Shown: positions 45,077-58,300 of the stretch, in pieces
How the letters are laid out: the number at the start of each line of letters is the position of its first letter
Position numbering within the stretch: position 1 is the first letter of the stretch
Assembly: GCA_963931925.1 (NCBI GenBank)
Contig: OZ007570.1
Coordinates: 60,250,848-60,314,847 of the forward strand
Source of the DNA: Onchidella celtica
Lineage: Eukaryota > Mollusca > Gastropoda > Systellommatophora > Onchidiidae
Reading direction: 5' to 3'
DNA length: 64,000 bases
Made by a program: the position numbers and the translations under genes
The notes under the pieces: model-generated
Told to the model about the DNA's origin: nothing
Databases searched by the model: none
The model's input: only the letters and a program-made list of their open reading frames with translations

Positions 45077-45266
45077 TGACGTCACGCGCCCGTTGTGTTT
45101 GGCCATGTAGTTACGAAGGCCACGGCCACACCTGAGAGCAATTATCTCAGCCAGCGGGGCATTAAACCACCGGAGCGCAGAGTATCAGATGACACAAGCG
45201 GGTGTTCAACTAAAGGCCTGTTTTCACAATGGAATAAACCCCTGTGCGAACCACTGGGCGCTTTAG
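45077..45266 (+). promoter_or_regulatory. Putative promoter and exon 1 of lectin gene 2
   Basis: A palindromic CRE, TGACGTCA, lies at 45077-45084 in a GC-richer stretch. A donor G|GTGAGA follows 45266. Sequence downstream of it (45400-45480) aligns with gene 1 intron 1 (15640-15740), while sequence upstream does not match the TATA-containing exon of gene 1. Gene 2 therefore seems to use a different first exon. This is inferred from position and needs transcript evidence. Confidence 0.4.
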
Positions 45267-45590
45267 GTGAGAAGAATGATATTGAATTACTATTTAATTG
45301 CTTTTTTTAAAAACAGTGGCTGCACTTATTTTTTGTTAGCTTTTTTTTTTTGCATCATTTTCATAATAGAGTCTATTTAATATGCACGCAAAGAACCATT
45401 ACTCTTTTCTAATGAAATGCTGAAGGGAAGATTGTGAATTCAAATGCTATGTGATTTCTGTACTCTTCTCAGATATTACTTGACTTTTGAGACAGGATAT
45501 GTCACACAACGTTAAATGATGCCTAGGTCCACCATATCGATGTGTTTTACCCCACAATTATACCTGTTTTTCTTCCTCTTTCTCATCCAG
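45267..45590 (+). other. Lectin gene 2 intron 1
   Basis: Short intron aligned with gene 1 intron 1. Around 45528-45570 it shows the unoccupied form of the P-element insertion site (ATCGATGTGTT..). Confidence 0.6.
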
Positions 45591-45701
45591 CGAATTTTTC
45601 ATCTGTAATTGATCGAGTGGGAACTGTTTGTCCTAAGACAATGATGCATACTAAAATGTCGAAGGTGCTTGTACTGGTTGCGAGTGGTCTGGTTTTTGCT
45701 G
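45591..45701 (+). CDS. Lectin gene 2 exon 2: 5' UTR end and signal peptide
   Basis: The acceptor CATCCAG ends at 45590 and the donor GTGAGT starts at 45702. ATGATG at 45641-45646 gives two adjacent start codons; the second aligns with the start in gene 1. Confidence 0.85.
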
Positions 45702-48700
45702 GTGAGTATCATTGATAATGTATGTGATTCATATTGATTTCACGCTGCAGTTTACTGTGATACTGTGTGACACACAGCTTCCTGCAAGACATTATCTGAC
45801 AATATCCAGTCTTAGATAATCAGACAGGACCAAATCTAGACTATCAGATCATCTGATACTACCAAGTCTAGACCATCGGGTTAGCTGATATTACCTAGTG
45901 TGACAGAAACTAGTTTGGAGCATAAGATGCTGGCTGTTTTCCATTTACTAAAGCTGTAAATAATTATTTCAGTACCATTGTTTCATTTCCGTTTTTCTGT
46001 GTGGCATCCTGTTTCTCTACGCCCACATCTCTCTCTCTCTCTCTCTCTTACTCGTCGTCGTCTTCTTCTTCTTTTCTTTGAAATGGTTATCTCACATGGT
46101 CTCTCGCTGTTTCATCATCACTTTCTATTTACATGATCATAATACTTCCTCCTTCTGTTCCTCCATCTAATATCAACGACGAGGCAAACGGTTAATGCAT
46201 AGCTCTCCTTTTCTTGTGTTGATTCTATCACCTCCCTCTCTCTCTTTTTCTCTGTCCCGTACTCTCTATCCATCTCTCTTTCCCACTATCTTCCCATCTC
46301 TCTCTTTTTCTCTCCCTCACTGCTACCCCCCCCCCTTTCTCTCCTTCTCCCTCTCTCTTTCCCACACAAATATAATAAATATCAATATAAACACATAAAA
46401 TCGCATTCTCTATTTCTCGTCCAGTTAGCGGTCACTCGTGTCCACGCAGCTGGATTTTGCACAATGGGAACTGTTACGGCTTTTCTCAAGGATCTCTAAC
46501 ATGGGCTGAAGCATTGGTAGGTTGTCTGTGTACACAACTGGCAAATCTTATTAGAGAAAAACAATTTTACCACACTGTGAAAGAAAAGGAGGTAAAACAA
46601 AACGAGAAATGACGTAATAATTGTCATAATGAAACCAAGCCACTAATTCAAGAGCATGTCGGAAAAAAACTATAAATTGTCAGAATGGTGGAACATGTAA
46701 TCACAGTAGCGGCATGGAAATACGACGGAATTTTTTGCACTTTGTATCAGATTCCTGAATAAATTCCAATAACAGGCTGCACAGTCTCTCATAGACAGAA
46801 ATAGAGAACAAACAACTAAGAAATGAAATTTACACTTTTTTTTATTTATGGCCACTAAGTCAAAGCAGTTTCAGTGCAAGTAAATTATGTGAATCAAAAC
46901 GACACTTTACGACAGATTTTGTCTTTCCAATGCAGGCTTTCTGTCGTTTATATGATGGAACTCTGGTTGAGCCAAGAGATGCTTCACTTAACAATTGGTT
47001 GAAACAGGAAGTTCGAGCACGCAAGAGTAAGATTCCAGTCCACTTTGATAATTATGGAGACTGCAGCAAAATGTCTCGAAGTCGAACGTTAGTCAAAATT
47101 CACCCATGTTGCTGATTTCAGGCGTTTTATTAACCCACTACACATGCTTAAAGGGTGCATTCCTTTTTGTTGTTGTTTGGAAAAGAAAAAAGGGTGAGTT
47201 GGGTGGGAGGGGTGGGGGGTACAGAATAATCCGTGTAGAAGTGGCCTAAAGAAGTAAACACCGACAGCTTTAGATGTTTTCGATTCAGGTCTGTGACACT
47301 GAACATGCGAAAGTTTTAAAAGGGAAACGTGTTACTTGACACTAGAAAGTCGAGACGCAAATACAAAACAGTATGTGATAAAAATTCTTTGCAACCGGCA
47401 ATACTGTACGGTCATGTGATGTTGTCAATGTTGGTGTAAACCAGTAGCTCTCAACCTTATTCAGGTAGTCACCCCCGTTAGGCTCCAAATTTTCTTTTAC
47501 CCCTCCACCTCCCCCACCCAACCCCAAATCCCTGTTCAAATTCACAAGTAGACAAGACTATCACACAGATTATGCAGTTAAGGTTTTCAAAGCCCTATTA
47601 ATGACAATGGGCATAATAAATAGATTATTCATTATAAAACAGAAAGCATTCCGTGGGCGCCGTGATGACAACGCATAAGTGACATTTTTTTCATGAGGCA
47701 CTTTCTTCCGTAAATATGCTCCTTACACCCTTGCGGATGTGGTGTAAAAATTTCAGAGCTTAAATCACTACCAAAATGAAAATATTTGACAATAATCAAA
47801 ACGCATAACTACATCGCGACGTGATGAAATCGCGTGCGCTGTCATCACGTATGCAATTTCATCACGCTGCGTCTGGCATGGCTCCGCCTTCTGCCCGACG
47901 CGATGAAAACGATTAAGTGCGCCGTCGACACTTATGTGATTTCATCACGCTGCATCTGGCGTAGCCCAGCCTTCCGCTCGGCGTGTTGAAAACGCACAAG
48001 TGCGTCACTGAGAGCTAATATTTTTAATAAATCCCTTTGATGACGTTGTGTGTCGGCTAGACTGCGGCGTCATGAAGTCGCACAGGTACATCTGATCAAT
48101 ACTAATCGTGGCCATTGTCGGTCAACATCAAAGGGATTAGGTTGTACCGACCTTAGCCATACGGATACTGATCGGGACAATTTGTTTAAAATATTGCTTA
48201 CCAGCATTAGGTTTTCTGTGTGTGAGTCATCATGTTACCCAATTGTCTAGACAGCAGATATCTAAAGCGACGGTTTGCCATATATGGCATCTTCCTACTC
48301 GAGCCCATCTGGTCAATACTAATCGTGGCCATTGTCGGAGATTGCCGTATATGGCAAATTTGTTTCTATCATATCTGTTATAATAAGAGTATAAAAGTCG
48401 TACACGCCGATTCAAAATAGTGTCCCCGTTCATGGAGCAGATGCTGACGTTGGCGCACAGAACGATTTGGAAACTTTTGAAAAGGAACAATTGAAATCCA
48501 CACCACGGCGAAAACGAAAACCAGAAGACTGGAAACAAAACATTCAGAAACGGTTACGGGAACACGGACAAGGTTACACAGCCAGTACTGGCAAAAGTGT
48601 GCCACCGCGCACATTGAAAGAGAGGTGTAACTGCAAGGACGCTACAAAAAGGTGTTCATGTTTCACTGAAGAGGATCGACAACAAATTTTTGAAAGTATT

Positions 48701-51700
48701 TGGCAACTCTCTTGGAATGAAAAGAGGTCATTTGTCTTTGGACTGCTTGATGAGGTGCCAGTAAAGAGAAAGAAAAAAGATGCCCAAAGAAGTCGTCAAC
48801 GGACCATTCGATATTCACTGAAAAAGAATGGATCTAAGCTGCCAGTATGTGGCAAGATGTTTCTGAACACAACTGGATTGACGACTCATTTTGTGAGGTC
48901 TCTGTTTGAAAATGAAGACGACGTCAGCGATCCAGATTCTGAAGACATGAGAAACCAGAACACATCAATGAATCGCAATTTTCTGCGTCCCTCATGCAAA
49001 CCCACCCCGTCAAATGCTCATTATGTCCGAGGCAAAGATCAACACGTACTCCTTGACAAGTTCTTTCAAGATCTTCCAAAGATGCCAAGCCATTACTGTC
49101 GCAAAGACTCAACAAAATTGTATCTTGAACGCCGCTTTCGCTCACTCCTTCAGCTGCATGAGTGCTACAAAGACTATTGTGAGTCTCGGAATACACAGCC
49201 TTTGAAATTGACAGCTTTTAAGGATTCCTTTCGGGCCAAAAACTTATCTTTATTTCAACCAAAAAAGAATAGATGCAACACCTGTGTTGGCCATGAGACT
49301 GGCAACATTACGGAAGATGTGTGGAGAGAGCATATGATACAGAAAGAGGAAGCCTTAGCTGAGAAGGAGTCAGACAAAAACAAAGCCAAAGAAAGCCACG
49401 CAGCGGGTGATAAAAAATTTGCAGCTTATTGTGTTGATCTGGAATCGGTTCTATTGGCTCCAGACACCGAGTCCAATGCCATGTATTTCAAGACAAAATT
49501 GACAGTGCACAATTTCACAATCTACGACCTTGCAACCAGTGACGCTTCGTGCTACGTATGGAATGAAACTGAAGGAGGAATGACCTCAAATGAGTTTGCT
49601 ACCTGCATCAGACACCATCTTGAAAACATGGACCATTTTGACACAATTGTTATTTTCAGCGACGGGTGCACGTATCAAAATAGAAACGTGCAACTGAGTA
49701 ATGCATTACAAGACTTTGCAGAAAGCCATAAGACAACAATCCTCCACAAATACCTAATCGTGGGTCATACTCACATGGAAGTGGATATCTACCACATGCT
49801 CGTTGAGAAGGCCAGGAAAGGAAAGAGTGTGAGTGTTCCTCACGACTATGTGGATATTATAATGAGTGCAAGGAAAAACCCTTCACCTTTTAAAGTTTTC
49901 CACCTCTCACATGAGTTTTTCCAAAACTTCAGCCAGTGCGGACCTTACACCAGCATTCATCCGGGAAGAAAAGCTGGAGATCCTACAGTAACTGATGTTC
50001 GATGTTACAAATATAGCCCAGCCCCTGATGGAGAAAAACAATGTATGATCCAATACAAGCTCAAATTCTCTGATGATTTCCAGGAGATACCAAAAACCAG
50101 AGACTTTGGAAAGAGACCGATCAAAAAACCGTACCAAATGTATCATGAGCAATTAAGGATCTCCAAATCCAAGTATCAACATCTGCAAGAGCTGAAATCT
50201 GTGATCGCAAAAGACTATCATGCATTTTATGACAGCCTGCTTTACAACTGAACAATCCTAACTCATCCAAGGAAAGGTGAATTTTTGTGACATGGACTCT
50301 ATTAATCAAAACTCGTATCCATTTTCTATCATTTCGTGGTCCAGTTCCTAAATTGCTGTTCATGACGATCATTATATTCATATTTTATCTTGTCATGACC
50401 ACTAACACCATCTATTCATCATCATTAGCAATAGCAGCTGCAGCAACAGCAGCATTGTTTTTCAATTTCTATTTATATTTTCATTGCTTAAGTCAATTAC
50501 ATGTATATCTATACTAATTTATTGCTCCACAAACTTATGTTAAACTGTTAACAATACATAAATGAAATTTTTATCAAGCGAAATCTAATTCACGTGATGA
50601 ACATCATCATCATCATTGAAATTGTCATTATCACTCTCCACGTCTGTACATATTTTCATCAATCTACGTGCATCAAAACATTATAATGCTGTTGTTCTGT
50701 AATTTATTAAACATTATTTCCCGTACAGAAATTATACTGTGTAAACTAAGCCATGCTCTCTACATTATCATTATTATCATCTCTTCACTTTTTTTTTTTA
50801 ATCACACAAGTGTGAAATCATCAAGAACTATTATTATGCACGTCTCTGGATCTATAATAAACACTCATTTGAACACCATCACTTTGTTTTTTAATAAATA
50901 TTACGTTTGTCTCTCAGTGTATCTGTATGCCTTCTGTTCTGTCTGTCTGTCTTTCCTCTCATTCTCTCTCTCCCTCTCCTTTTCTCCCTCTCTCTCACAC
51001 ATACACACATCTCATTTTCAATTACTAATTATGAATGTTCCTGTAAAAAAAACAAAAAAACAGAAACGTTAATATTTTTCTAAAAGTTTTATCCTTTTTA
51101 GAACTATTATTGCAATAAACATTATCGTTACAGACACATTTTAAATAAATCTAGACTAAGGCAATCAAAACAAATACCAGTAATCAGAGTCTGGGCACCG
51201 CATAAGTGCAGTTTTCACTGATGTCCGACGTGATCCAACCGCATATTAAGTACCTTATGCGTTCTGGTCACGACGCGCAAATGGCATAAGTACACGCAGA
51301 ATATCAAAATCTCTAACTACTGCTTCTTGGGCCTTAGCAACTTAACTTTTCTGCCTATATGTTGTGTATGAAACATCGATAGAACTATTGGTCGGACAGA
51401 TTTCCTGAGAATGACAAAAATATTTGAGTAAATCAGTTTTTTGTCTCTCCTGTAAAATTTGCTGCCATGCACTTAGGCGAACTCATCGCTTCGCCCACGA
51501 TTCTCTATTAAATGCACTAAAATAAAATGGGCCTATTCTGTTTATAACGGGGGGGGGGGGGGGGGAAGGGGGGAGGGGTGGAGGGGGGGGGGGATATCGA
51601 GAACCATTGGTCTTAACCTGTGTAAAAATCCTGACGTTAGTTCCTTTTACAGTTTACTGTGTGGCCAAACCCAGGCATTGGCAGGTACTGAAATTCTTAT

Positions 51701-54700
51701 CATGCTATGTCATTGTTGGCTCTCAGAATATCGAATTGTGCCAGGTTGAACGTATCTCACATAGTATGCAGTCTTATTATTCAGCTTGTGTCCTTCGACA
51801 TGCTATGAATTCTTTTCTTGGCAGTGAGGACTGAATGCTTTTTAAAAGTAGTCCTGCTTATCTTCGGCAAATATAATTGGCTGAAGGACACCCCCCCCCC
51901 CTCCACTTTTCCCACTTTTTACCCTGTCACTTCTGGTTTGACCGTGAAAATGTAGTGGGGAAACATATAGACCGACTTTTGTTTTATGATGACATGATGT
52001 TTCTTAAAGTGATTTCTAAAAAAATTTGCTGGATGCTGATGTGACTAAAGTTGATCCTGTGTATCTGTAATTCTTTCTTGGCCTTTTAATTTTCAGTGCC
52101 GAGAGTCTGGATAGGTGCTACAGATCATTTTCACGAAGGACAGTTTGAATGGTTGAGCGATAAGGCGCTCTTGGGATTCCGTGACTTTAAGCCTGGGGAG
52201 CCTAATGATAGCCAAGGTAAGTGTCTTATTCGCGCTGAATTGCACCAGTTGGGCAGTATGCACGTGTGTAAATCCTACGGGGCAAGTTTGGTCTTAATTC
52301 TATTGTAATCAGAAAGAAGAATTTGGTTACGCAAGACATAAGAAGGGAGAGAGTTGGATCTGATGGATGATCTGAAATAATTAATCAGCGATAGATCTAG
52401 TCTCCTCTAATCACAACATTGCCTGTGAACTCACTGGACAGTGAGAATAATAATACTGAGAAATGTTACGGGCGCACAAGAGCACACCAGCTAGCCTCAA
52501 AAAGCTCAATCCTTCACGTGCTGCTTCTCTTGATGGGTTTTCGCGCTTTCATTATTTCTTATTGCATTGGTTTGTAATATACATGAAATTTCTTTTCCAC
52601 GAGTCACTTAACTGCCGTTTAATTCACCCTGTGCAGAAGGAATTGAATTGCACTGAAAGGGCATGTGTAGTGCAGAATGTAATGTTTATGGTATATTCCA
52701 GGGGTGGCCAAACTTGCTTAATGTAAGAAGCACACACGATAAACTCCATATTATTATGTTCGAGATCCACAAGACATGAACAAAATTTACCATACGTTTT
52801 TATTGTTACATACACATTTAGTCACCAAAATTTTGTATTAAAAACTTAAGAATTACATGAATGCAACAATAAAATTTGTATTTACTCAAGTATGCAGTTT
52901 TTTTTTCAACTGTTCATCTGTATTCGTTTCGGTAATTACAAAACTACACATATCAATTATATACCAAATGTTTTCAAAATCTTGACTTATGATTATTTCA
53001 TTTTATTAGGAGGTACCAAATAATTGTAATGAACTACGGGAACAGCTAAGAAAAACCTGCAAATGTCATAAAGAAGCCAATCTGACATTATCAGAACATC
53101 TTCTTTATGCCGGCGTTTGTAAATAAAATGAGGGAGGTAAACCACTTGTCCCAGTGATAAAATAGGTCTGCAAAACTCTTGTAGTATATCAAACCGTGAA
53201 CAAAGTAATGTGGAAGGAGGAAAGAAAGTGAAAAAAAACAACAACAACACACTCAACATGGTTCAAGCTGTGGGAGCCCATCATTATTTCACTGCCTCAA
53301 CATTATCTAATTTGCCTTTAAATGAATGACAAATACGATCTTCAGTCAGTCACCCTGGACAAAAGTAAATACCCTATATATCAATCTCTGTGTTACATTA
53401 CATTCAACAATCCAATCATTCATAACCCGGCATCATTTAAGACATATTAGTACTTTTGCCGATCACAACCTAGAAAGACAATGTTGCGATCTTGATGATC
53501 AGTAATTCAAAAGCCCTGCCCATCATTCTGGTATGAAAATGGAACATCTAATGCTCTTTATTTCTTCATAAGGAATGCTACTTGGTGATGAAATAAGGGC
53601 TCAGCCAACATATTTCCTGGAGCGGCATATTGATGGTCGAACCACATGTCGTCAGTTGGCTGTTGGAACCTCGTTAAGTCCATTTTTGGGCAAATTCACT
53701 TTTTAAAAAAAATGGAATCTATAGCACGAGACGCATCGGATGCACTTGAAAAAACGAAAAAAATTCTGCTCAGTAGTGGAGAAAAACGATGTTGTAATTC
53801 CGTGTTATAACCTCGTTAACGTACAGCTGGCGGAATGTCGGCGCTTGAACCTCGCTAAAATCGTTTGCCAGGTTATGCACCGTTGGCCATGGCCAATTGT
53901 TGGCGTTTGAACCTCACTAAACGTTTAGTTTAGTAGCGTTTAATGCTAAACGTTTAGTAAACGTTTAATAGCATGGTTATTACATGTACCAATTGTTGTC
54001 GCTTGAAAATTAAGAAAAAAAGTGAAAGTCGACAAATGTAGCGTCGATGTAAAAATCATTATTTCGTAGTAGTGCATGATTGTATCATGTTTACAAATAA
54101 CGAGACTGAAGAAGGGCAGTCATGTACCATACCCTGTAACTCATAATTATTTTAAAGAGTTTGAAGATACAGGGAATAGGTTATTGTATACAAAATTCAC
54201 ACACGCATGCACACACATAGGCACACAGAGTAATTAGGTTTTTACTAAGTTCGAAATGGCTTTTTAAAAAAAATTACATTATATAATTAAAGTTATGTGC
54301 CAGTAAAATCATTGAGTCTGGGGACGAATAAAAAGTGGTCACTTTGAAATAGCCTAGATATCAACCGGCGTATATTTTGCGTCCGAAGACAGAGGTCTAT
54401 TGTCATTAATGTAATCGCCGACGGTAGGGTAAACTTGAATGAATAGATTAAAGGAAGGGTGGCGGCGAGTTTAAGGCCTTTGAAGTTGCCGCCCAATGGA
54501 GTGGACACCGTCTTTGAAGAAAGTAAGACAAGACCGGCGAATATGGGCGGATCAAATGTGATCAAATAAGGGAATGGTAAATATTATTTTGGTAAATATT
54601 TTGAGTTAATTGATCAATCTGTAATTAATCATGCGAATCTTCGCCCCACCCACACTTTAATAACTATAAATACTGTCAGTCTCATATCAATCAGTGACCA

Positions 54701-55140
54701 GACAAAGTAAAGCGCCTCACTATCTGAATTTTTGAATCCAGTGCTTTCCAGTATGTAACACATAAGTCACTGTGCATTTCCAGTTTGTTATTTTCAACGT
54801 TTCCTCTGAGCAGAGGACAATGCATGGTGCAATAAGCACTTTCAAAACCTGTTAGAGGAAGATGCCGATCGCAGGAGCCTTTAATTGACGTTGCACACAA
54901 ACCTTACTGGTGTGAAAGTAGATCTCTCAAAGAAACAGAGAGCAGTTCTCTCAGTGCACTAAACTGCAACCCTCTCTCAAAGAACTATGCTGGAACTCTC
55001 TCACAGAACCAAGTGCACAGCTCTCAAAGACCCTATGTGGAACTCTCTCAAAGAACAAACAAGTAACTCTCAAAGAATAAAAATGAAAATTACCCAAGGA
55101 ACTGAAATGCAGCCAGCTCAAGGAGTAAACGTACAAATCT

Positions 55141-55181
<41 letters not shown>

Positions 55182-55298
55182 CCAGGGCGCCACATTCTCA
55201 AAGTGCAAGATGCAGCTCTTTCAGGGGGCAGCTCTCTTAATAAAGAACCAAAGTGCAGCGCTCACACCCCCCCCCCCTTCTCTCTCTCTCTCTCTCTT

Positions 55299-55381
<83 letters not shown>

Positions 55382-58300
55382 GTCAAATAACCAGAGTGAA
55401 CGTCTAACTCAAAGATCCAGTGTCCAGTTGTCTCTCAAAATCCCTGAGTGCCGTTTCTCTCACAGCCCCAGAATGCAGATTTATACAAGAACCAAAGTGC
55501 ACCTCTTTCAATTGGATCTCTCCCAAAGAACCAAAATGCATCCCTCTCTCAAAGGACTGGAGTGCATCTCTTTCAAGTTGCATCTCTCCCAAAGAACCAA
55601 AATGCAGCTCTCTCTCAAAGGACTGGAGTGCATCTCTTTCAAGTTTCATCTCTCTCAAAGAACCAAAATGCAGCTCTCTCTCAAAGGACTGGAGTGCACC
55701 TCTTTCAAGTTGCATCACTCTCAAAGAAACAAAATGCAGCTCTCTCTCAAAGGACTGGAGTGCATCTCTTTCAAGTAGCATCTCTCCCAAAGAACCAAAA
55801 TGCAGCTCTCTCTCAAAGAGCTGGAGTGCATCTCTTTCAAGTTGCATCTCTCTCAAAGAACCAAAATGCAGCCCTCTCTCAAAGAACTGGAGTGCACCTC
55901 TTTCAAATTGCATTTCTCTCAAAGAACCAAAATGCAACTCTCTCTCTCTAAGAACGTGAGTGCACCTCTTTCAAATTGCATTTCTCTCGAAGAACCAAAT
56001 TGCAACTCTCTCTCTCTCAATGAACCAAAATGCAGCCCTCTCTCAAAGAACTGGAGTGCAACTCTCTCAAAGAGAGAAAGAGAGCGGCAGGGGCAGGTGG
56101 ATGCGGCTGGGGAGGGGGCAGTGAGCAAGGACATAACATAGACCGGAGTAAACATAGACATTTGTAAACAAATGACATGTAATACTTTGTGTTACTAAAG
56201 AGTCAAGTGTGAATAAATAGTTTGGTTTAGGCTAGACAGTAAATCATACATTTATATTACATTCATTCGCTCGGTGATGATGTGATACATAGGAAATAAA
56301 CGAAGTGAAATACTAAGTTTCGAGGGATAAATTTAAAACAGAACTAAAACGGCAAAGACAACAATAAATGCCTCCGAGGCACTTTTAAACATATTTTTAC
56401 TATGCCCAAAGAAAGGTAGCGAGGTTATACGATCAGCCAAGCGGCGCGATGTGTGCGCTTGAACCTCGTTAAAGCTTTAGGCAGGTTCCAACAGCCGACT
56501 TCGGCGTGTTATAACCTGCTTAACTCTGGTTACGTAATTACAGTAGGGTTGTCGTCAAAATGCAATACACGGCACAACTACTGGTCAAGAACATAGGCTA
56601 GATGCCAAGTTACAGCTCCCAATAATGAAAACTATTAAAGATAATCAGTTTTTTCCTTCTCCTGTAAAATTTTGATTTTGGACTTAACGAGGTTCCAACA
56701 GCCAACCGACGATGTGGCTTGGCCAACCGCGGTTTTGTCACCTCTGGTATATTCAAACACCATAATTATATACGTTTATATATACACAAAATAACAATAA
56801 TATGTCAATCATAGAATATATATTATATAAGAACCCTGCAAAAAATATTTCTTTTGTTACTGATATAGAATGAGATTCATGATAAGATAACATAGAGAAT
56901 ATGAGAGCCACGGATGTACTGCAAGTTCATGGAGGAAGGGGTGCTGAGGTAGTTCAGCTGTTTGTGCTCTCAAGGCAAAAGACTCTCATGTTGAGAGTAA
57001 GCAGAAAGGAGAATTCTAACATGCGCAAAGGAGGGGAGAGCACAGTGACCTACTTTATACATAGATATGACAATTTAACACGTCACTGGGAGAGCAGAGG
57101 GCTGAAGAGGTAAAGGAGAGCAAAAAGAGATGAAAGAGCGTAAATAAGAAAAACAAATCCCTGTAAAAAGTAAGCTGATAAAGTGAAAATGATCAAGACG
57201 GAAAAAGGAAAAGAAAAAGGAAGAAATGGGCCGATGGTGCAATAAATATGCAGATTATCCAGAGGAACAAAACAGTGTTTGAAAGCAAGCGACCAGAAAG
57301 GTATGAGTATAAAAGGGGGTAGGAAAAAATAAAAATATGAGGGAAAGAAAAGATACTGAGAAAACCCATTGGAACATAGTTCAAGGGAGAAACAAGACAG
57401 AGGAGATCTCAGGTGCCAATATCAGTGAAGTGGGAGAGAAGGGTGCTTCGGGGTGTACATGCATAGGGATAATGTCTGGCGTCGACATATGGACGAGCCC
57501 GATGGCAAGTAATGCTTAATTATCATCTGACGTCTCTTGGCTCTCCGTTGTCTAATCGAAGGTGTATTGTGAAATGGCATTAAGAATTATGTGAGTAAAA
57601 GTTGACTATTCAGTGGAGAAAGCCTTGTCGTTACTGAGTTCAAAATTGACTTTGTACCTAACATAATGGTGACTACTTTATACCTTGTTTGCAGGTGCTG
57701 AAGAGTGTGTGCACCTCTGGGATGTGCATAATTACCGGTGGAATGATGAGGGTTGTGAAGCGAGAATGAACTTCGTGTGCCAGAAAACGTGAGGCAACCA
57801 TTCAATTATGGTTTTAGGCACTGATACTCAACAAACGTTTTTTCTCTTCAGAAAGTTATAATGTATGGACGAAGTTGAACCGCTGACGGTCTTGCCGACA
57901 CTTTTTGATGCTAACTGATAAATACTAGTGAAAAAAAGCATTGAATGATAGATAAATAATTATACATTTCTTTCCTTGACCTGAAAAGTATTAATGTGTT
58001 CTATATTAGTAAGCTACTTGCTATTTTCCTTACAATTACTATACTGGATCTAGTTCTACAGTGCTCTAAAGTGCTAAACTTTCAAGAAGGAAGAAGAGGG
58101 ATAAAATCCTCTTATTCTGTTGTTTTAAAGTAAAAGAAATCCTGCACGACGACAGGTTGACGACTGTTGTAACGGGGCGAACGGAAAATCCCCATCCCAT
58201 CATTAAACGTCACAGTGTGTTTTCAATAAGAATGAAGATATCCTGGCTCTTTTACAATTGCTAGATGCTTTTGTTTTCACAATACAGTCGGCGGATTTTC

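Larger units (their letters stand above)
47442..51609 (+). mobile_element. Possible hAT-ended element carrying a DUF7869-like gene
   Basis: The left end reads CAGTAGCTCTCAACC and the right end, inverted, CAATGGTTCTCGA. Both resemble the CAGTGGTTCTCAACC termini of many hAT elements and are followed inside by C-rich stretches. The bordering octamers GTGTAAAC and GTCTTAAC agree at 6 of 8 positions. The coding gene inside is not a hAT transposase, so it could be a separate element nested in a hAT derivative. Both flanks of the gene hold GCATAAGTG-type short repeats (47670-48010, 51190-51300). Confidence 0.4.
53644..56715. mobile_element. TIR DNA element, copy B, nested in the hAT-like element
   Basis: The terminal repeats ACATGTCGTCAGTTGGC and GCCAACCGACGATGT match those of copy A at 27537-31061, and the whole copy is inverted relative to A. 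It lacks the MITE present in A (empty site near 53965). The 66-bp tandem array 55500-56070 has a shorter, diverged counterpart in A. Confidence 0.75.
52699..56746. mobile_element. Non-autonomous hAT-like element, split by TIR element B
   Basis: The left end is CAGGGGTGGCCAAACTTG and the right end TTTTGTCACCTCTG. Perfect 8-bp target duplications GTATATTC lie at 52691-52698 and 56747-56754. The termini and 8-bp duplication are hallmarks of hAT elements. The hAT sequence itself is 52699-53643 plus 56716-56746. It encodes no transposase. Confidence 0.85.

Noticed and set aside
55203-55959. Overlapping frames of 167-191 codons on both strands
   Set aside because: Products of the 66-bp tandem array and CT runs; no start context or conserved domain.
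56901-57113. 70-codon plus-strand frame in lectin gene 2 intron 5
   Set aside because: No domain, purine-rich composition, no paralogous counterpart in gene 1.
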